From contig DRLE01000218.1 of assembly GCA_011051475.1 (NCBI GenBank), positions 1 through 17,540 on the forward strand: DNA of 17,540 nt. Reading direction: 5' to 3'. The notes under the pieces were generated by a model. The model worked only from the letters and a program-made list of their open reading frames with translations. It searched no databases and was not told the origin of the DNA. This DNA comes from Gammaproteobacteria bacterium. GTDB lineage: Bacteria > Pseudomonadota > Gammaproteobacteria > SZUA-229. The position numbers and the translations under genes were made by a program. This document shows positions 1 through 8,216 of this stretch, piece after piece (the first letter of the stretch is position 1; the number at the start of each line of letters is the position of its first letter).

Positions 1-441
1 CGGATCCATCTCGATAAAGGCCGCAGTGAGCAGGTCCAGCATGATAATGACATTCCTGTCGTCCATCCAGAAAAACGGATTGCGCCTGTCCGGGTGATCA
101 TGTGCAGGCAGGATTTTCAGGTCCGGTTGTGACAGCAGTTCGATCACCCTGACGTTGTCGGGCAAAGCCTTGATGGTTTCCTGCAGTGACTTTTCCAGTT
201 CGGGACCGACCCAGACAATCAGGCTGGCCTTTTTCATGCGCGCCTGCTGCTCTGGCCGCAGACTGAAATCAAACGGTGTCTGCCCGCCATCGATAAGCAG
301 TTCCGGGCTGGCAATATCCTTCATCAGGCCGGTGACGATTGAATACACCGGCTTGACGCTAACAACCACATTGAAGTCCTGCGCGGCCCGCGCGCTGCTG
401 GCGCAGAACAACAGCAGGACAAGGAGAGACCAGGCTTTCAT
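1..441 (-). CDS. ZnuA-like solute-binding protein lacking metal-ligand histidines (partial, 3' end outside window)
   Basis: Reading from an ATG at 441, 147 codons run off the window edge at base 1. Residues 1-20 form a Sec signal peptide ending in ARA-A. The mature part matches the cluster A-I (ZnuA/TroA) metal-binding proteins of ABC importers: VSVKPVYSIVTGLM at 27-40, DFSLRPEQ at 58-65, WVGPELEKSL at 77-86. From memory of E. coli ZnuA, its SEHDYSLRP (zinc ligand His60) aligns with TPFDFSLRP here, and MHLW (ligand His143) aligns with PFFW at 122-125. Both ligands are therefore Phe (F57, F123). A short HDH at 114-116 sits where ZnuA has its His-rich loop. The start codon overlaps the upstream stop as ATGA, so translation is probably coupled. 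Family membership is fairly safe. The ligand is unknown and zinc is doubtful. The remaining two ligand positions lie outside the window. Confidence 0.8.
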   Translation of the reverse strand, partial: MKAWSLLVLLLFCASSARAAQDFNVVVSVKPVYSIVTGLMKDIASPELLIDGGQTPFDFSLRPEQQARMKKASLIVWVGPELEKSLQETIKALPDNVRVIELLSQPDLKILPAHDHPDRRNPFFWMDDRNVIIMLDLLTAAFIEMDP

Positions 442-779
442 TGCTTGAATGCCGACTCCAGTTGCTTCTCCGCCCGGTCCAGCTCCCTGTCGAATTCCAG
501 CAGGCCCGGACAGTTCGCCTGACGGCTCATAAAGTCCATAAAGGAGGCATTGGTCTTCTGCTCGAACCAGTCGCCCAGGGCGCGCTCCTTGGGCAGATTC
601 AGCACCAGGACTTTCTTGATACGCTGCACCTGTTCAAGATAGCGGCATTGCAGGGCAATGCCGTTAAGCCGTCCCATCTCGGCGATAGCCGCCAGCTGCG
701 CGTCACTGGCGGCAGCACGCACCGGCAACTGCCAGCCCAGGGCGCTTATCAGGGCCAGCATGGTCAGTAGCTGTTTCAT
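438..779 (-). CDS. small exported protein with two cysteines, function unknown
   Basis: This encodes 113 residues from the ATG at 779. That start is preferred over two upstream in-frame ATGs because AGGAG lies 7 bases before it. Residues 1-22 or so form a Sec signal peptide (MKQLLTMLALISALGW, then PVRAAA). The mature part is short, helical and charged, with two cysteines (in LQCRYLEQ and NCPGLLEF) that could form one disulfide in the periplasm. I do not recognise the family. It lies 44 bases after a pentapeptide-repeat gene and overlaps the ZnuA-like gene by four bases (ATGA), so a joint function with that solute-binding protein is plausible. No metal-binding motif is apparent. Confidence 0.75.
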   Translation of the reverse strand: MKQLLTMLALISALGWQLPVRAAASDAQLAAIAEMGRLNGIALQCRYLEQVQRIKKVLVLNLPKERALGDWFEQKTNASFMDFMSRQANCPGLLEFDRELDRAEKQLESAFKQ

Positions 780-823
780 ATTCATTCTCCTGGTCTTGCA
801 CGAAAACATAATAGTGTATCGTA

Positions 824-1579
824 CTATTTGTTCGCTTGGGCAATCATCTTTCTCAGCATCGATGGCATGTTTTTCGCACCGGTAAAGTCGGTGTCGTTCA
901 GCACCGCATGCGTAAACCGGCTCATAAAAAGATTCGCGCCGGCAAAACTGGCATTATCCAGCCGTGCGCCGTTTACCAGGGCGCGTGTCAGGTCCGTCTG
1001 TGAAAAATCGCTGTCCTCCAGTGCAGCGCCGGTCAGCACCGCGGTGTAAAACGTACTGTCGCGCAGGCGACTGCCGATCAGCACTGCGCGCTGCATAAAA
1101 CAGGCATCGAAATCACTGTTGCTGAAATCGCTTTCCTCCATGGCCACGTCCTTCATATAGGCAGAGGTGAAATCAGCCCCCCTTGCCGTCACTTCGTTGA
1201 GGTTGGCACCGAACAGGTTGGCCCGGGTGAAACGGCTGGCATTCATGCTGGAACCGTCAAAGGTCGTATGAAACAGGTCTGCCTCGCTGAAATCCGCCTG
1301 GTCAAGCCGGCAGTCGAGCAGGTATGCCCATTTCAGGTTTGCCTTCCTGAAGCTTGCGCCGGATAAATCGCAGTCGGTGAAACGCGCATTGGAAAAATCA
1401 ACGCCATCGAGCAGGCTGCCATGCAGATCCAGTTTTTCAATCTGCTTGCCGGCAAAGGAGCAATGCCGCAGGTCGCGCATGGCCTGCGGCGCTTCACAAT
1501 CACCTTTTGCCAGCTCATCGGCAATCGCCGCATGGGCAAGGCTTACACAGAAAAGCAAACAGGCAAGCGGCCTTTTCAT
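824..1579 (-). CDS. exported pentapeptide-repeat protein
   Basis: This encodes 251 residues from the ATG at 1579. An in-frame GTG two codons upstream is less likely, since GAGG lies 5 bases before the ATG. Residues 1-22 form a Sec signal peptide. From about residue 45 to the end the protein is almost entirely A(D/N/S)(L/F)xx pentapeptides, for example VDFSNARFTDCDLSGASF and ADFSEADLFHTTF, which fold as a right-handed quadrilateral beta-helix. Such proteins act as protein-interaction surfaces, and no enzymatic residues are expected. It follows nosY by 82 bases with no terminator that I can see, so it probably belongs to the nos transcript. A periplasmic beta-helix beside a nos locus recalls NosD, itself a beta-helix, but the repeat type differs and any link to NosZ maturation is my inference. 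Confidence 0.85.
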   Translation of the reverse strand: MKRPLACLLFCVSLAHAAIADELAKGDCEAPQAMRDLRHCSFAGKQIEKLDLHGSLLDGVDFSNARFTDCDLSGASFRKANLKWAYLLDCRLDQADFSEADLFHTTFDGSSMNASRFTRANLFGANLNEVTARGADFTSAYMKDVAMEESDFSNSDFDACFMQRAVLIGSRLRDSTFYTAVLTGAALEDSDFSQTDLTRALVNGARLDNASFAGANLFMSRFTHAVLNDTDFTGAKNMPSMLRKMIAQANK

Positions 1580-1661
1580 ATTCACCTCTCTTCACAGACC
1601 GGGCAGGTCCTCTGCATGCGACCCGCGAGGATGGATCGTCACGCCTCCAGGGGAGATCACT

Positions 1662-2489
1662 TCAGGGCAAATCACTTTGCCGGAATATAGCATAACCCAG
1701 GGCAGCGCAAACCGTGCCAAACAGGATCGGATAGGCAATCGCATAGGCGATATAACCGGCCTGTGAAAAATTATCCAGAATAATATAGGCCGTCGGCCCC
1801 AGCAGCACCAGCTGTGGATCGAACAGCATCATGGTCGCGGTACGAAAAACCTGCAGCGGATTGATCAGGGCAATACCGACAGCGGTTTCCGGCGGCAGGT
1901 TCTCGCGTATCATAACCCCGAGCAGGATCAGATCGAGAAACAGCAGCAGCACCAGCCAGGTGATAAAAGCCGCGCCCTGGGCCACATCGGATGAGCGCGC
2001 CAGGGTGGAAATCAGCATGCCGATACCGAGAAAACACCAGGCCAGCGACATCAGCAGCGCACTGTAATAAACAAACAGGCCCCAGGGGATTTTTGAGCCG
2101 ATAATCAGCCCCCAGATTACCGCACCGACCATGGCCAGCAGAACAGGCAGGAAAACCACGAAGAAGCGGCCGAAGAAACGTCCCCAGAACCAGGCCGCCA
2201 GCGATACCGGCAGCGACAGCATGTATTCAAACACCCCGGCCTCGCGGTCTCCGGCAACGGAACGCACCGTGGTAATCAGCACAAAGATAGGCAGGATAGC
2301 CATGGACAGCTGTATATAGGTCACCAGCAGGCGCGACAGGCCGGTAAAGCCCATAATGCGCGACTCGGACAGGCCAAAGGCAAAAAGAATAACCACGATG
2401 CCGCCGAACACCAGCGAGTACACCATAAACCAGCGCGCCCGTAGCGATTCGATAATGTCATTGTAGGCGGTCAGCCAGAGATGTTTCAT
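1662..2489 (-). CDS. nosY: NosY, membrane subunit of the NosDFY ABC transporter
   Basis: This is a 275-residue ABC-2 type permease with about six transmembrane segments, at roughly residues 18-40, 52-75, 103-128, 142-163, 172-195 and 245-267. NosY forms the inner-membrane channel of the NosDFY complex, which with NosL supplies copper and sulfur for the CuZ centre of nitrous oxide reductase. The family signature is visible as TVRSVAGDREAGVFEYMLSL near 74-93, the cytoplasmic coupling region, together with the C-terminal INPLQVFRTATM. GAAGGAAG lies about 5 bases before the ATG. The stop of nosL is 17 bases upstream. Having nosY after nosL, rather than between nosF and nosL, is unusual. Confidence 0.93.
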   Translation of the reverse strand: MKHLWLTAYNDIIESLRARWFMVYSLVFGGIVVILFAFGLSESRIMGFTGLSRLLVTYIQLSMAILPIFVLITTVRSVAGDREAGVFEYMLSLPVSLAAWFWGRFFGRFFVVFLPVLLAMVGAVIWGLIIGSKIPWGLFVYYSALLMSLAWCFLGIGMLISTLARSSDVAQGAAFITWLVLLLFLDLILLGVMIRENLPPETAVGIALINPLQVFRTATMMLFDPQLVLLGPTAYIILDNFSQAGYIAYAIAYPILFGTVCAALGYAIFRQSDLP

Positions 2490-2506
2490 AATGCTTCCTT
2501 CGCCGG

Positions 2507-3016
2507 CTATTCCGGTTTTGTTTCCGACTTCGGATCGGGATGATGTAACTGCAGACCATGCTCATTGAAGCGTTCTTCCACGGCTTCAATTTTCTTTATG
2601 GCCTGGGCAAAACTGATGCCGCCCGGCGCCGGATCGGACTGGGCCGCCAGGCCATAGTCCATCGGGGTTGATTTTGCATCCACATAGGTGGCGGTACGCG
2701 CATCGATCCATTTTTTTGTACGGTGATCGGCCACCCAGATTTCGGTTTTACTGTCCGATTTCCAGGGCTTGTCTTCCAGCCAGGCAATGGCACAGCCGAT
2801 ATCATCAAACTTGGCGACCTTTGAGTGCTTGCCCGGCGGGAAGTAGCGGATCTCGGCGACGAAGCGCGGGTCGCTCAGCACCATGCGACAGTGTTCACAG
2901 GCATCGCGGTCCAGGCGCACATCGACCGGGCCGGTATCATTGCCCGAACAGGCCAGCAGCAACAGAACCGGGGCCAGCCAGAGTGCGCGCAGTGTGCGGT
3001 ATAGCTCAGGCAACAT
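2507..3016 (-). CDS. nosL: NosL, outer-membrane-type lipoprotein copper chaperone
   Basis: This encodes 169 residues from the ATG at 3016. An in-frame ATG at 3049 would overlap nosF by 44 bases, while the chosen start has GGAG 7 bases upstream and overlaps the end of nosF by only 11. A lipobox (LLLLAC) makes Cys23 the lipidated residue. The NosL copper site CEHCRM is at 40-45, and MDYGLAAQSDPAPGGISF is a typical later segment. NosL binds Cu(I) and hands it to the NosDFY machinery for NosZ assembly. It lies between nosF and nosY, with tight overlap to the former that suggests translational coupling. Confidence 0.93.
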   Translation of the reverse strand: MLPELYRTLRALWLAPVLLLLACSGNDTGPVDVRLDRDACEHCRMVLSDPRFVAEIRYFPPGKHSKVAKFDDIGCAIAWLEDKPWKSDSKTEIWVADHRTKKWIDARTATYVDAKSTPMDYGLAAQSDPAPGGISFAQAIKKIEAVEERFNEHGLQLHHPDPKSETKPE

Positions 3017-3890
3017 TTTCGGTCTCCGTGTCGGGCTGCGCGGATTCATTCATTTCGATAGCGGAGAGCAGCGCCGCGTAGCGTGACAGCATGCCAAGAA
3101 AGCGCAGACGGTCGGGGCCGGCTACGCGCCCGTTCCAGATTCGGTTATCGCCCTCCGGCTGAAACCCCCATTCTGACAGGGCGCGGGCAAAGGCCTCTTC
3201 ATGCTGCAGCATGCGAACGCGGCACTGCAGCTGGCTGCTGATTTCCACCAGGTCGGCCACCTTGTCATCCAGCACGATTTTCCCCTGGTCCATTTCCACC
3301 ACGCGATTGACCAGGGAAGCGACTTCGTCGAGGCGGTGGCTGGAGATCAGCATGGCCGACGTCTCCTGTTTTTCCGCCAGCAGGCGAAACAGGATATGAC
3401 GGGCTTCGGGATCAAGGTTGGCTGCCGGCTCATCCATAACCAGCAGTTCGCTGTCACGGCCAAGGGCAATGGCGATCAGCAGTTTCTGCTTCTGTCCGCC
3501 GGAGAGTTTGACAAAGGGCTGGCGGCTGAACTGCTGCGCATCGAAACCCAGCTGCTGCGCCACACGGACCATTCGCTGCGGGTCTGCGCCGCACAGGCTG
3601 GCGGCAAACCGCACCAGCTGGCCGACCGGCATTCTCAATGGCGGTGGCAGCTGCGGTACGAAGCCGACCTTTGACAGCACCTGCTGGCGGAACGCGCGCG
3701 GGTTCTGGTTATCGATGGTAACCTCACCCTCGCACTTGTATTCACCCAGCAGACAGCGAATCAGCGTGGTCTTGCCGGCGCCGTTGGAACCGATAAGCGC
3801 CACCCGCTGCCCGCGCACGATATCCAGGTCAATACCCTTGAGCACCTCATTGCGGCGAAAGCGTTTAACAACATGGGAGAAATGAATCAT
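3006..3890 (-). CDS. nosF: NosF, ATP-binding subunit of the NosDFY transporter
   Basis: This is a 294-residue ABC ATPase. Walker A GSNGAGKTT is at 34-42, the Q-loop Gln at 80, the signature LSGGQ at 129-133, Walker B ELLVMDEP at 148-155 and the H-loop His at 185. It energises NosY and NosD during CuZ assembly. The stretch after about residue 225 is the usual variable C-terminal extension of NosF-type ATPases. The gene starts 9 bases after the NapH-like gene stops, with no good Shine-Dalgarno sequence, so it probably relies on coupling. Its 3' end overlaps the nosL start. Confidence 0.95.
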   Translation of the reverse strand: MIHFSHVVKRFRRNEVLKGIDLDIVRGQRVALIGSNGAGKTTLIRCLLGEYKCEGEVTIDNQNPRAFRQQVLSKVGFVPQLPPPLRMPVGQLVRFAASLCGADPQRMVRVAQQLGFDAQQFSRQPFVKLSGGQKQKLLIAIALGRDSELLVMDEPAANLDPEARHILFRLLAEKQETSAMLISSHRLDEVASLVNRVVEMDQGKIVLDDKVADLVEISSQLQCRVRMLQHEEAFARALSEWGFQPEGDNRIWNGRVAGPDRLRFLGMLSRYAALLSAIEMNESAQPDTETENVA

Positions 3891-3899
3891 GAAATGCCG

Positions 3900-4871
3900 T
3901 TACAGGAACTTGTCCAGACCTTTTATTTTATAATTCAATGAGTCGGTTGGACAGACATCCACGCACATGCCGCAACGGGTACAGTCGGAGCCCACGTCCT
4001 GGTTTACATCATGCGCCATGCCGCGAATGGTCAGGTCGAGCACGTGCGGCACCAGGCAGACCTTGCGGCAGTCGCCTTCATGATGACAGGCTTCGGCATT
4101 GTAGCTGACCCTGACCGGCGACATTGTGCCGACAACCGCATAGGTAATACCGATCGGGCAGACATAACGGCACCAGGCGCGCCGCGAATAGAACACTTCA
4201 AACAGCAGCAGTGCGCCGACCCAGATCAGGGCCAGGCCCGGACCGTAGATAATCGCGCGGCTGACAATACCCGTGGGCGAAATGGTTTCAAACACCGTGT
4301 AGCCGGAAAGCAGTGCCAGCAGGGCGAAAATCACGTAGAACACGCTGCGGGTCTTGCGATGGAAGGTATGGTTTTTGACGATTTTCTTCTTTACCAGCCA
4401 AAGGTGCAGATACTCGGCCCATTCCGACAGCAGATGATAGGGACAGACCCAGGAACAGAAGGTGCGCCCGCCCAGCAGCAGCCACATGACAAACACCGTA
4501 GTGGTGCCAATGACCAGGTTAAGCACAACATGTTTGTAGGCCAGCATGACCTGCAGCGCTGAATTCAGATCGGCAAAATGAAAACCGATAAAACGCGAGG
4601 CCGTCATGGCCCCTTCCAGCAGCTGCACATCAAACTTGTAGGAAACCAGGAACAGCACATTGACCAGAATCAGCGTGATCCAGCGGCGACGCTGCCACTT
4701 TCTGAAAAAGGTGCCGTGATGCTCCAGCTCTACCGCCTCAAGGGCCGCCTTGGTCAGCTTGCCTCTCTTGCTGGCGTAAATTTCCTTTAAGGCCTCCGGC
4801 TGCTTGCTCTTGTCGGGGCGCGTCGGCTTGTTGCCAAAGACCTGGGATAACGATTCTTTAATATAATTCAT
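3900..4871 (-). CDS. nosH: NosH/NapH-type membrane iron-sulfur protein
   Basis: This 323-residue NapH-family protein has four to five transmembrane segments (about 63-82, 115-135, 175-197, 208-228). It has two cytoplasmic CxxxCP motifs typical of NapH/NosR-like proteins, CSWVCP at 139-144 and CRYVCP at 234-239. The C-terminal domain carries two 4Fe-4S sites: the first is the irregular C262 region (CHHEGDCRKVC), the second is CTRCGMCVDVCP at 297-308. In clade II nos clusters NapH/NapG-like proteins are thought to oxidise menaquinol and feed electrons towards NosZ, replacing NosR/NosX. It directly follows the NapG-like gene with a gap of 3 bases. The role is inferred from the family and its place in the operon. 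Confidence 0.88.
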   Translation of the reverse strand: MNYIKESLSQVFGNKPTRPDKSKQPEALKEIYASKRGKLTKAALEAVELEHHGTFFRKWQRRRWITLILVNVLFLVSYKFDVQLLEGAMTASRFIGFHFADLNSALQVMLAYKHVVLNLVIGTTTVFVMWLLLGGRTFCSWVCPYHLLSEWAEYLHLWLVKKKIVKNHTFHRKTRSVFYVIFALLALLSGYTVFETISPTGIVSRAIIYGPGLALIWVGALLLFEVFYSRRAWCRYVCPIGITYAVVGTMSPVRVSYNAEACHHEGDCRKVCLVPHVLDLTIRGMAHDVNQDVGSDCTRCGMCVDVCPTDSLNYKIKGLDKFL

Positions 4872-4874
4872 GTT

Positions 4875-5774
4875 CTATCCCCAGTTTGTCTGTTTATCAT
4901 CATCAACGACAATGGCCGCTTCCCCGTCTACCGGGCAGATCATTTCACAAACCCCGCAACCAACACAGCCATCGAGCACCGTGGGCAGCATTCTTACGAC
5001 GCTGTTACCCTCGCTGTCTTCACTGGAAACGGGGCGCAGTTCAATCGCGTGCCGGGGCGGGCACTCATTGCCGAACTCTTCGGCCACCCTGGCCAGGGTG
5101 CCGGCCTTTCTCGCCGCATCGCGCTGCTTTTCCTTTTCCACGCACTGGGTAATGCGTATTTCAATCGGGCACTGGCGAACGCAGAGATCGCACAGTTCGA
5201 GGTCATAGGGATGCTCGGCCACCGGAATCGGATTCCAGCGATCGATTTCATCGTAACGCAGTACGCCTTTGAAATCCTTGCCCCTGGCTACGCCCTTGAA
5301 GCCCTTGCCCTGAACCGCCAGACAGCTTTCCGGCCTGGCCAGGCGCGCAAACCCCATGCGGGCGTCGGCCGGATAATCCAGATCGTGCGTCAGTGCGCCG
5401 GTCGGACAGGCCAGCACGCACTGCAGGCCATCACAGGAAAAATCGCAGGCCTGTTCGCGCGCATCGATATAGGGGACGCCGAGGCCGACGCCCTCATCCA
5501 GGTCGGCCAGCTTGATGGCGTTGACCGGACACACCTGGACACACTGCCCGCACTTGATGCAGGCGGCGAGAAATTTCTGTTCGTTTTTCAGATTCTTCAG
5601 CGCGCCGGGCGGGCGCAACCGGTTGACTGTACCCGCCATGACCGGCAGCAGACCGGCCAGAGAAAGTGTCACCACACCGGTGGCAAGCATGGCGGAACGA
5701 ATAAATTCACGCCGACTGCTGGCCTTTCGCCGGGTACTCAATGCGGGCTTTCTGGTTTTACCGGAATCACTCAT
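4875..5774 (-). CDS. nosG: NosG/NapG-type periplasmic ferredoxin, Tat-exported
   Basis: This is a 299-residue NapG-family protein. A twin-arginine signal, SRREFIRS, is at 20-27, followed by a hydrophobic stretch at 29-47, so the folded Fe-S protein is exported and probably stays membrane-anchored. Four 4Fe-4S cysteine clusters are visible: CIKCGQCVQVCP at 72-83, CDFSCDGLQCVLACP, CDLCVRQCP with a later CVEK, and CVGCGVCEMICP near the C-terminus. It would relay electrons from the membrane NapH-like partner to periplasmic cytochromes or NosZ. It overlaps the nosD stop by four bases (ATGA) and is followed 3 bases later by nosH, so the three are one translational unit. Confidence 0.9.
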   Translation of the reverse strand: MSDSGKTRKPALSTRRKASSRREFIRSAMLATGVVTLSLAGLLPVMAGTVNRLRPPGALKNLKNEQKFLAACIKCGQCVQVCPVNAIKLADLDEGVGLGVPYIDAREQACDFSCDGLQCVLACPTGALTHDLDYPADARMGFARLARPESCLAVQGKGFKGVARGKDFKGVLRYDEIDRWNPIPVAEHPYDLELCDLCVRQCPIEIRITQCVEKEKQRDAARKAGTLARVAEEFGNECPPRHAIELRPVSSEDSEGNSVVRMLPTVLDGCVGCGVCEMICPVDGEAAIVVDDDKQTNWG

Positions 5775-7012
5775 ATCTTTATATCACTCGATTGTATTGC
5801 CGACATGACCGGCGCCTCATCCCTTACCAGCATGGTGGGCGTGCTGAAAGGCGCCAGTCGCTCGAGAAAATCCAGCACCGCCATCACCGGCGTGCCTTTG
5901 AGAAAACGCGCGGCCGGCACATCCATCCAGATACGGTCGGCGTAGCCGTAAAGTTCATAAGGCGTATCGCCAATGCCGTCCCTGTCCAGATCAAAACCTT
6001 CATAATCGTCCCAGTAATTGCCTTTCCATACATTGCGGCTGGCCGTACCGCCACCGGCCACGGATATCTGTGTCTGGTTGCCCTTGAACGCGTTTCGCTC
6101 GAAAACATTGCCGGTCCAGTCATTAAGAAAGTCCACGGCAATATTGGTAAAGGCAATGACATTATCATGAATATTGTTTGTCATGTCCGGCTGGAAAGGA
6201 GAAACATCAATATAAAGCCCGGTCGAACAGTACAGAATCTGGTTATTGGCGATCTCGACACCCGAGGTTTCCTTGAAACCGATACCCATGCCGGTAGCAC
6301 CGTTGGAATAGGCAATATAATTGTTTTTCACCACCACACTGTCACTGTACATCAGAAAGATGCCAACGGAGTTGTGTTCGTAGTGGTTGGAATCCACCTC
6401 ATTGTAGCGGGAATACATAAAATGCAGCGAATAGCGCCCGCCCCGTGAGTCATTACGCGCGATGGTGTTATTGGCCGAGTACCATACCACCATGTCGCGG
6501 CTGTCACGAATCACATTGTCCGTAATCTTGTTATAAAAACTGTACCAGAGCCTGACCGAATCACCGCGCACACCCAGTTCTTTCGGCTTGGAGGATATCC
6601 GGTTGCGGCGGACAATATTGTGCTCGGACTGCTGCAGATCGATACCGAACAGGCAGTTATCAATAACATTGTCCTTGATAACATTGAAATTACCCCGTAC
6701 CTGTACGCCCGAGTCGATATCATTATGCGAGTCACCCGAATTGGTCAGGTGCAGGTTTCTGATAACGGCGCCATCGGTATCTACATAGATAACCGAACCC
6801 TTGCCACCGGCATCGATGGTTACCTTTCCCTGGCCGTCAATGGTGAGAGGGAAATCCAGGGTAACCGGGCCGGCATAGGTGCCCGGTGGCGGAATCAGTA
6901 TGGAATTCGGTTCAGCTTCATCAACCAGGTCCTGCAGTGACGGGTAGGCTTCCGCTCTCGCGCCCGGGAGCGTACCGAGCAATATCAGACAGGCAACCAG
7001 TCGCAGCAGCAT
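5771..7012 (-). CDS. nosD: NosD, periplasmic beta-helix maturation factor
   Basis: This encodes 413 residues with a Sec signal peptide at 1-20 (LVACLILLGTLPGARA). Repeated N-x-I-x-x-N turns of the CASH/right-handed parallel beta-helix fill the protein, for example NVIKDNVIDNCLFGIDL and NNTIARNDSRGG. The C-terminus has the NosD hallmark NYWDDYEGFDLDRDGIGDTPY. NosD receives copper from NosL and docks NosZ on the NosFY transporter for CuZ assembly. It starts one base after the stop of the NosB-like gene and overlaps nosG, which indicates tight coupling in the operon. Confidence 0.95.
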   Translation of the reverse strand: MLLRLVACLILLGTLPGARAEAYPSLQDLVDEAEPNSILIPPPGTYAGPVTLDFPLTIDGQGKVTIDAGGKGSVIYVDTDGAVIRNLHLTNSGDSHNDIDSGVQVRGNFNVIKDNVIDNCLFGIDLQQSEHNIVRRNRISSKPKELGVRGDSVRLWYSFYNKITDNVIRDSRDMVVWYSANNTIARNDSRGGRYSLHFMYSRYNEVDSNHYEHNSVGIFLMYSDSVVVKNNYIAYSNGATGMGIGFKETSGVEIANNQILYCSTGLYIDVSPFQPDMTNNIHDNVIAFTNIAVDFLNDWTGNVFERNAFKGNQTQISVAGGGTASRNVWKGNYWDDYEGFDLDRDGIGDTPYELYGYADRIWMDVPAARFLKGTPVMAVLDFLERLAPFSTPTMLVRDEAPVMSAIQSSDIKI

Positions 7013-7013
7013 C

Positions 7014-8216
7014 TTACTGTTCGGAATCCCTGAACTGTTTGCGACGAATCAGGGCAGCGGCAGCCAGCACGAAGAACAGCACCACCATCAGGCCAAAGCC
7101 GATGTCCGGATAGGAATGCGTGGTGAACTGCGCCACCTTGCCGTTACCGAAAACCGTTGGCATAAAGGGCTTGACGGAGAAGGCACCCATGTCGTTCAGG
7201 GTATGGCCATACCACCACAGCCAGGCGGAATAATCGATAACAAAGAAAAGCGGCAGGGCCATGGGCACCAGCACCAGTATCCAGTAGAGAAAGCCGCCAT
7301 TTTTGCGTGCGCCATAGACAAGCAGCAGCATGGCGCCAATCAGGCCCCAGAAGGCGACATTGATCGCCAGTTTGAGCGTATGCACCATGGGCACGATTTC
7401 TTCCTGGTTATTGAAGTAACGGCCCAGCGTTTTCGCATAGCTCCAGAGCATAACCTGCATGGTACTGCCGTTCCAGGCTTCAAGCTTGCCGTTCGATTTT
7501 GCACGGTCGATTTCATAGGTTGCGCGCAGCTGTTCAATCAGGACATCCTTGCTTGAATCTTTTCCAAGCGCCTGTTTCTGCTTCCTTTCAAGCTCCGAGG
7601 GCAGAACAACTTCCACCCCTGATTCTTCCAGCGACTGCTTGAGTACACCGGCAACACCACCAATCACGATTTCCTCGGATTCATCGGACGTACCGGACGC
7701 TTCCTGGTCCAGCGAAGTGACCACCGCCTGCACGAAACCTTCATTCTGCAGGGCAAAACCACCATCGCTGTAGATGGTCAGATACATCCATACCGCCAGC
7801 GCGGCAAAGCCGGCGCTCATAATGGCCACACGGATCTTTGGCTTAACGCACATAAAACCGATCAGCATGATGACCATAAAGGCGATCAGGAACTGGCCGA
7901 AACCACGCTCTACCGGCGCGCCGGCGGCAATCGGGTACATGCCGACATAGTGGTTGATGGTGTCCATTTCATGCACGCAGTCGAGTGCTTCTTCTTCCTG
8001 AATTTCGGCCTTGTTCTGCAACTGGCAGCCATTAAACACGCCATTGATATGAAACTCGATACGCACACCGTCGGGGAAGGACTCTTCCGGATAATTCGGC
8101 GCGGTAAGCGATACCCACCAGACAGATGAATAAAAAATAGCAATAAGCAGGCTAACGCCGATCAGCGAAAGTAGTGCAACCGTAAGTGTCTGCTTTTTCT
8201 GAGATGATGCATTCAT
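7014..8216 (-). CDS. nosB: NosB-like six-helix membrane protein with a large soluble insert
   Basis: This is a 400-residue membrane protein with six predicted transmembrane segments (about 10-33, 106-125, 129-149, 283-303, 307-330, 372-391). Conserved-looking stretches include SLTAPNYPEE (36-45), HINGVFNG (56-63), DTINHYVGMYP (85-95) and VKPFMPTVFGNGKVAQF (348-364). Helix number and its place immediately before nosD fit NosB of clade II nos clusters, a protein of unknown role. The identification is from topology and context rather than a motif I can prove. The stretch between helices 3 and 4 (150-282) is a soluble, partly acidic region of about 130 residues. The Shine-Dalgarno sequence is weak. 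The gene is set off from the cytochrome upstream by 165 bases with two hairpins. Confidence 0.7.
   Translation of the reverse strand: MNASSQKKQTLTVALLSLIGVSLLIAIFYSSVWWVSLTAPNYPEESFPDGVRIEFHINGVFNGCQLQNKAEIQEEEALDCVHEMDTINHYVGMYPIAAGAPVERGFGQFLIAFMVIMLIGFMCVKPKIRVAIMSAGFAALAVWMYLTIYSDGGFALQNEGFVQAVVTSLDQEASGTSDESEEIVIGGVAGVLKQSLEESGVEVVLPSELERKQKQALGKDSSKDVLIEQLRATYEIDRAKSNGKLEAWNGSTMQVMLWSYAKTLGRYFNNQEEIVPMVHTLKLAINVAFWGLIGAMLLLVYGARKNGGFLYWILVLVPMALPLFFVIDYSAWLWWYGHTLNDMGAFSVKPFMPTVFGNGKVAQFTTHSYPDIGFGLMVVLFFVLAAAALIRRKQFRDSEQ

Noticed and set aside
5049..5945. 298-codon plus-strand open frame across the nosG/nosD genes
   Set aside because: It is a shadow of the minus-strand genes, whose products have intact Fe-S and beta-helix motifs. 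Its own translation has no recognisable domain.
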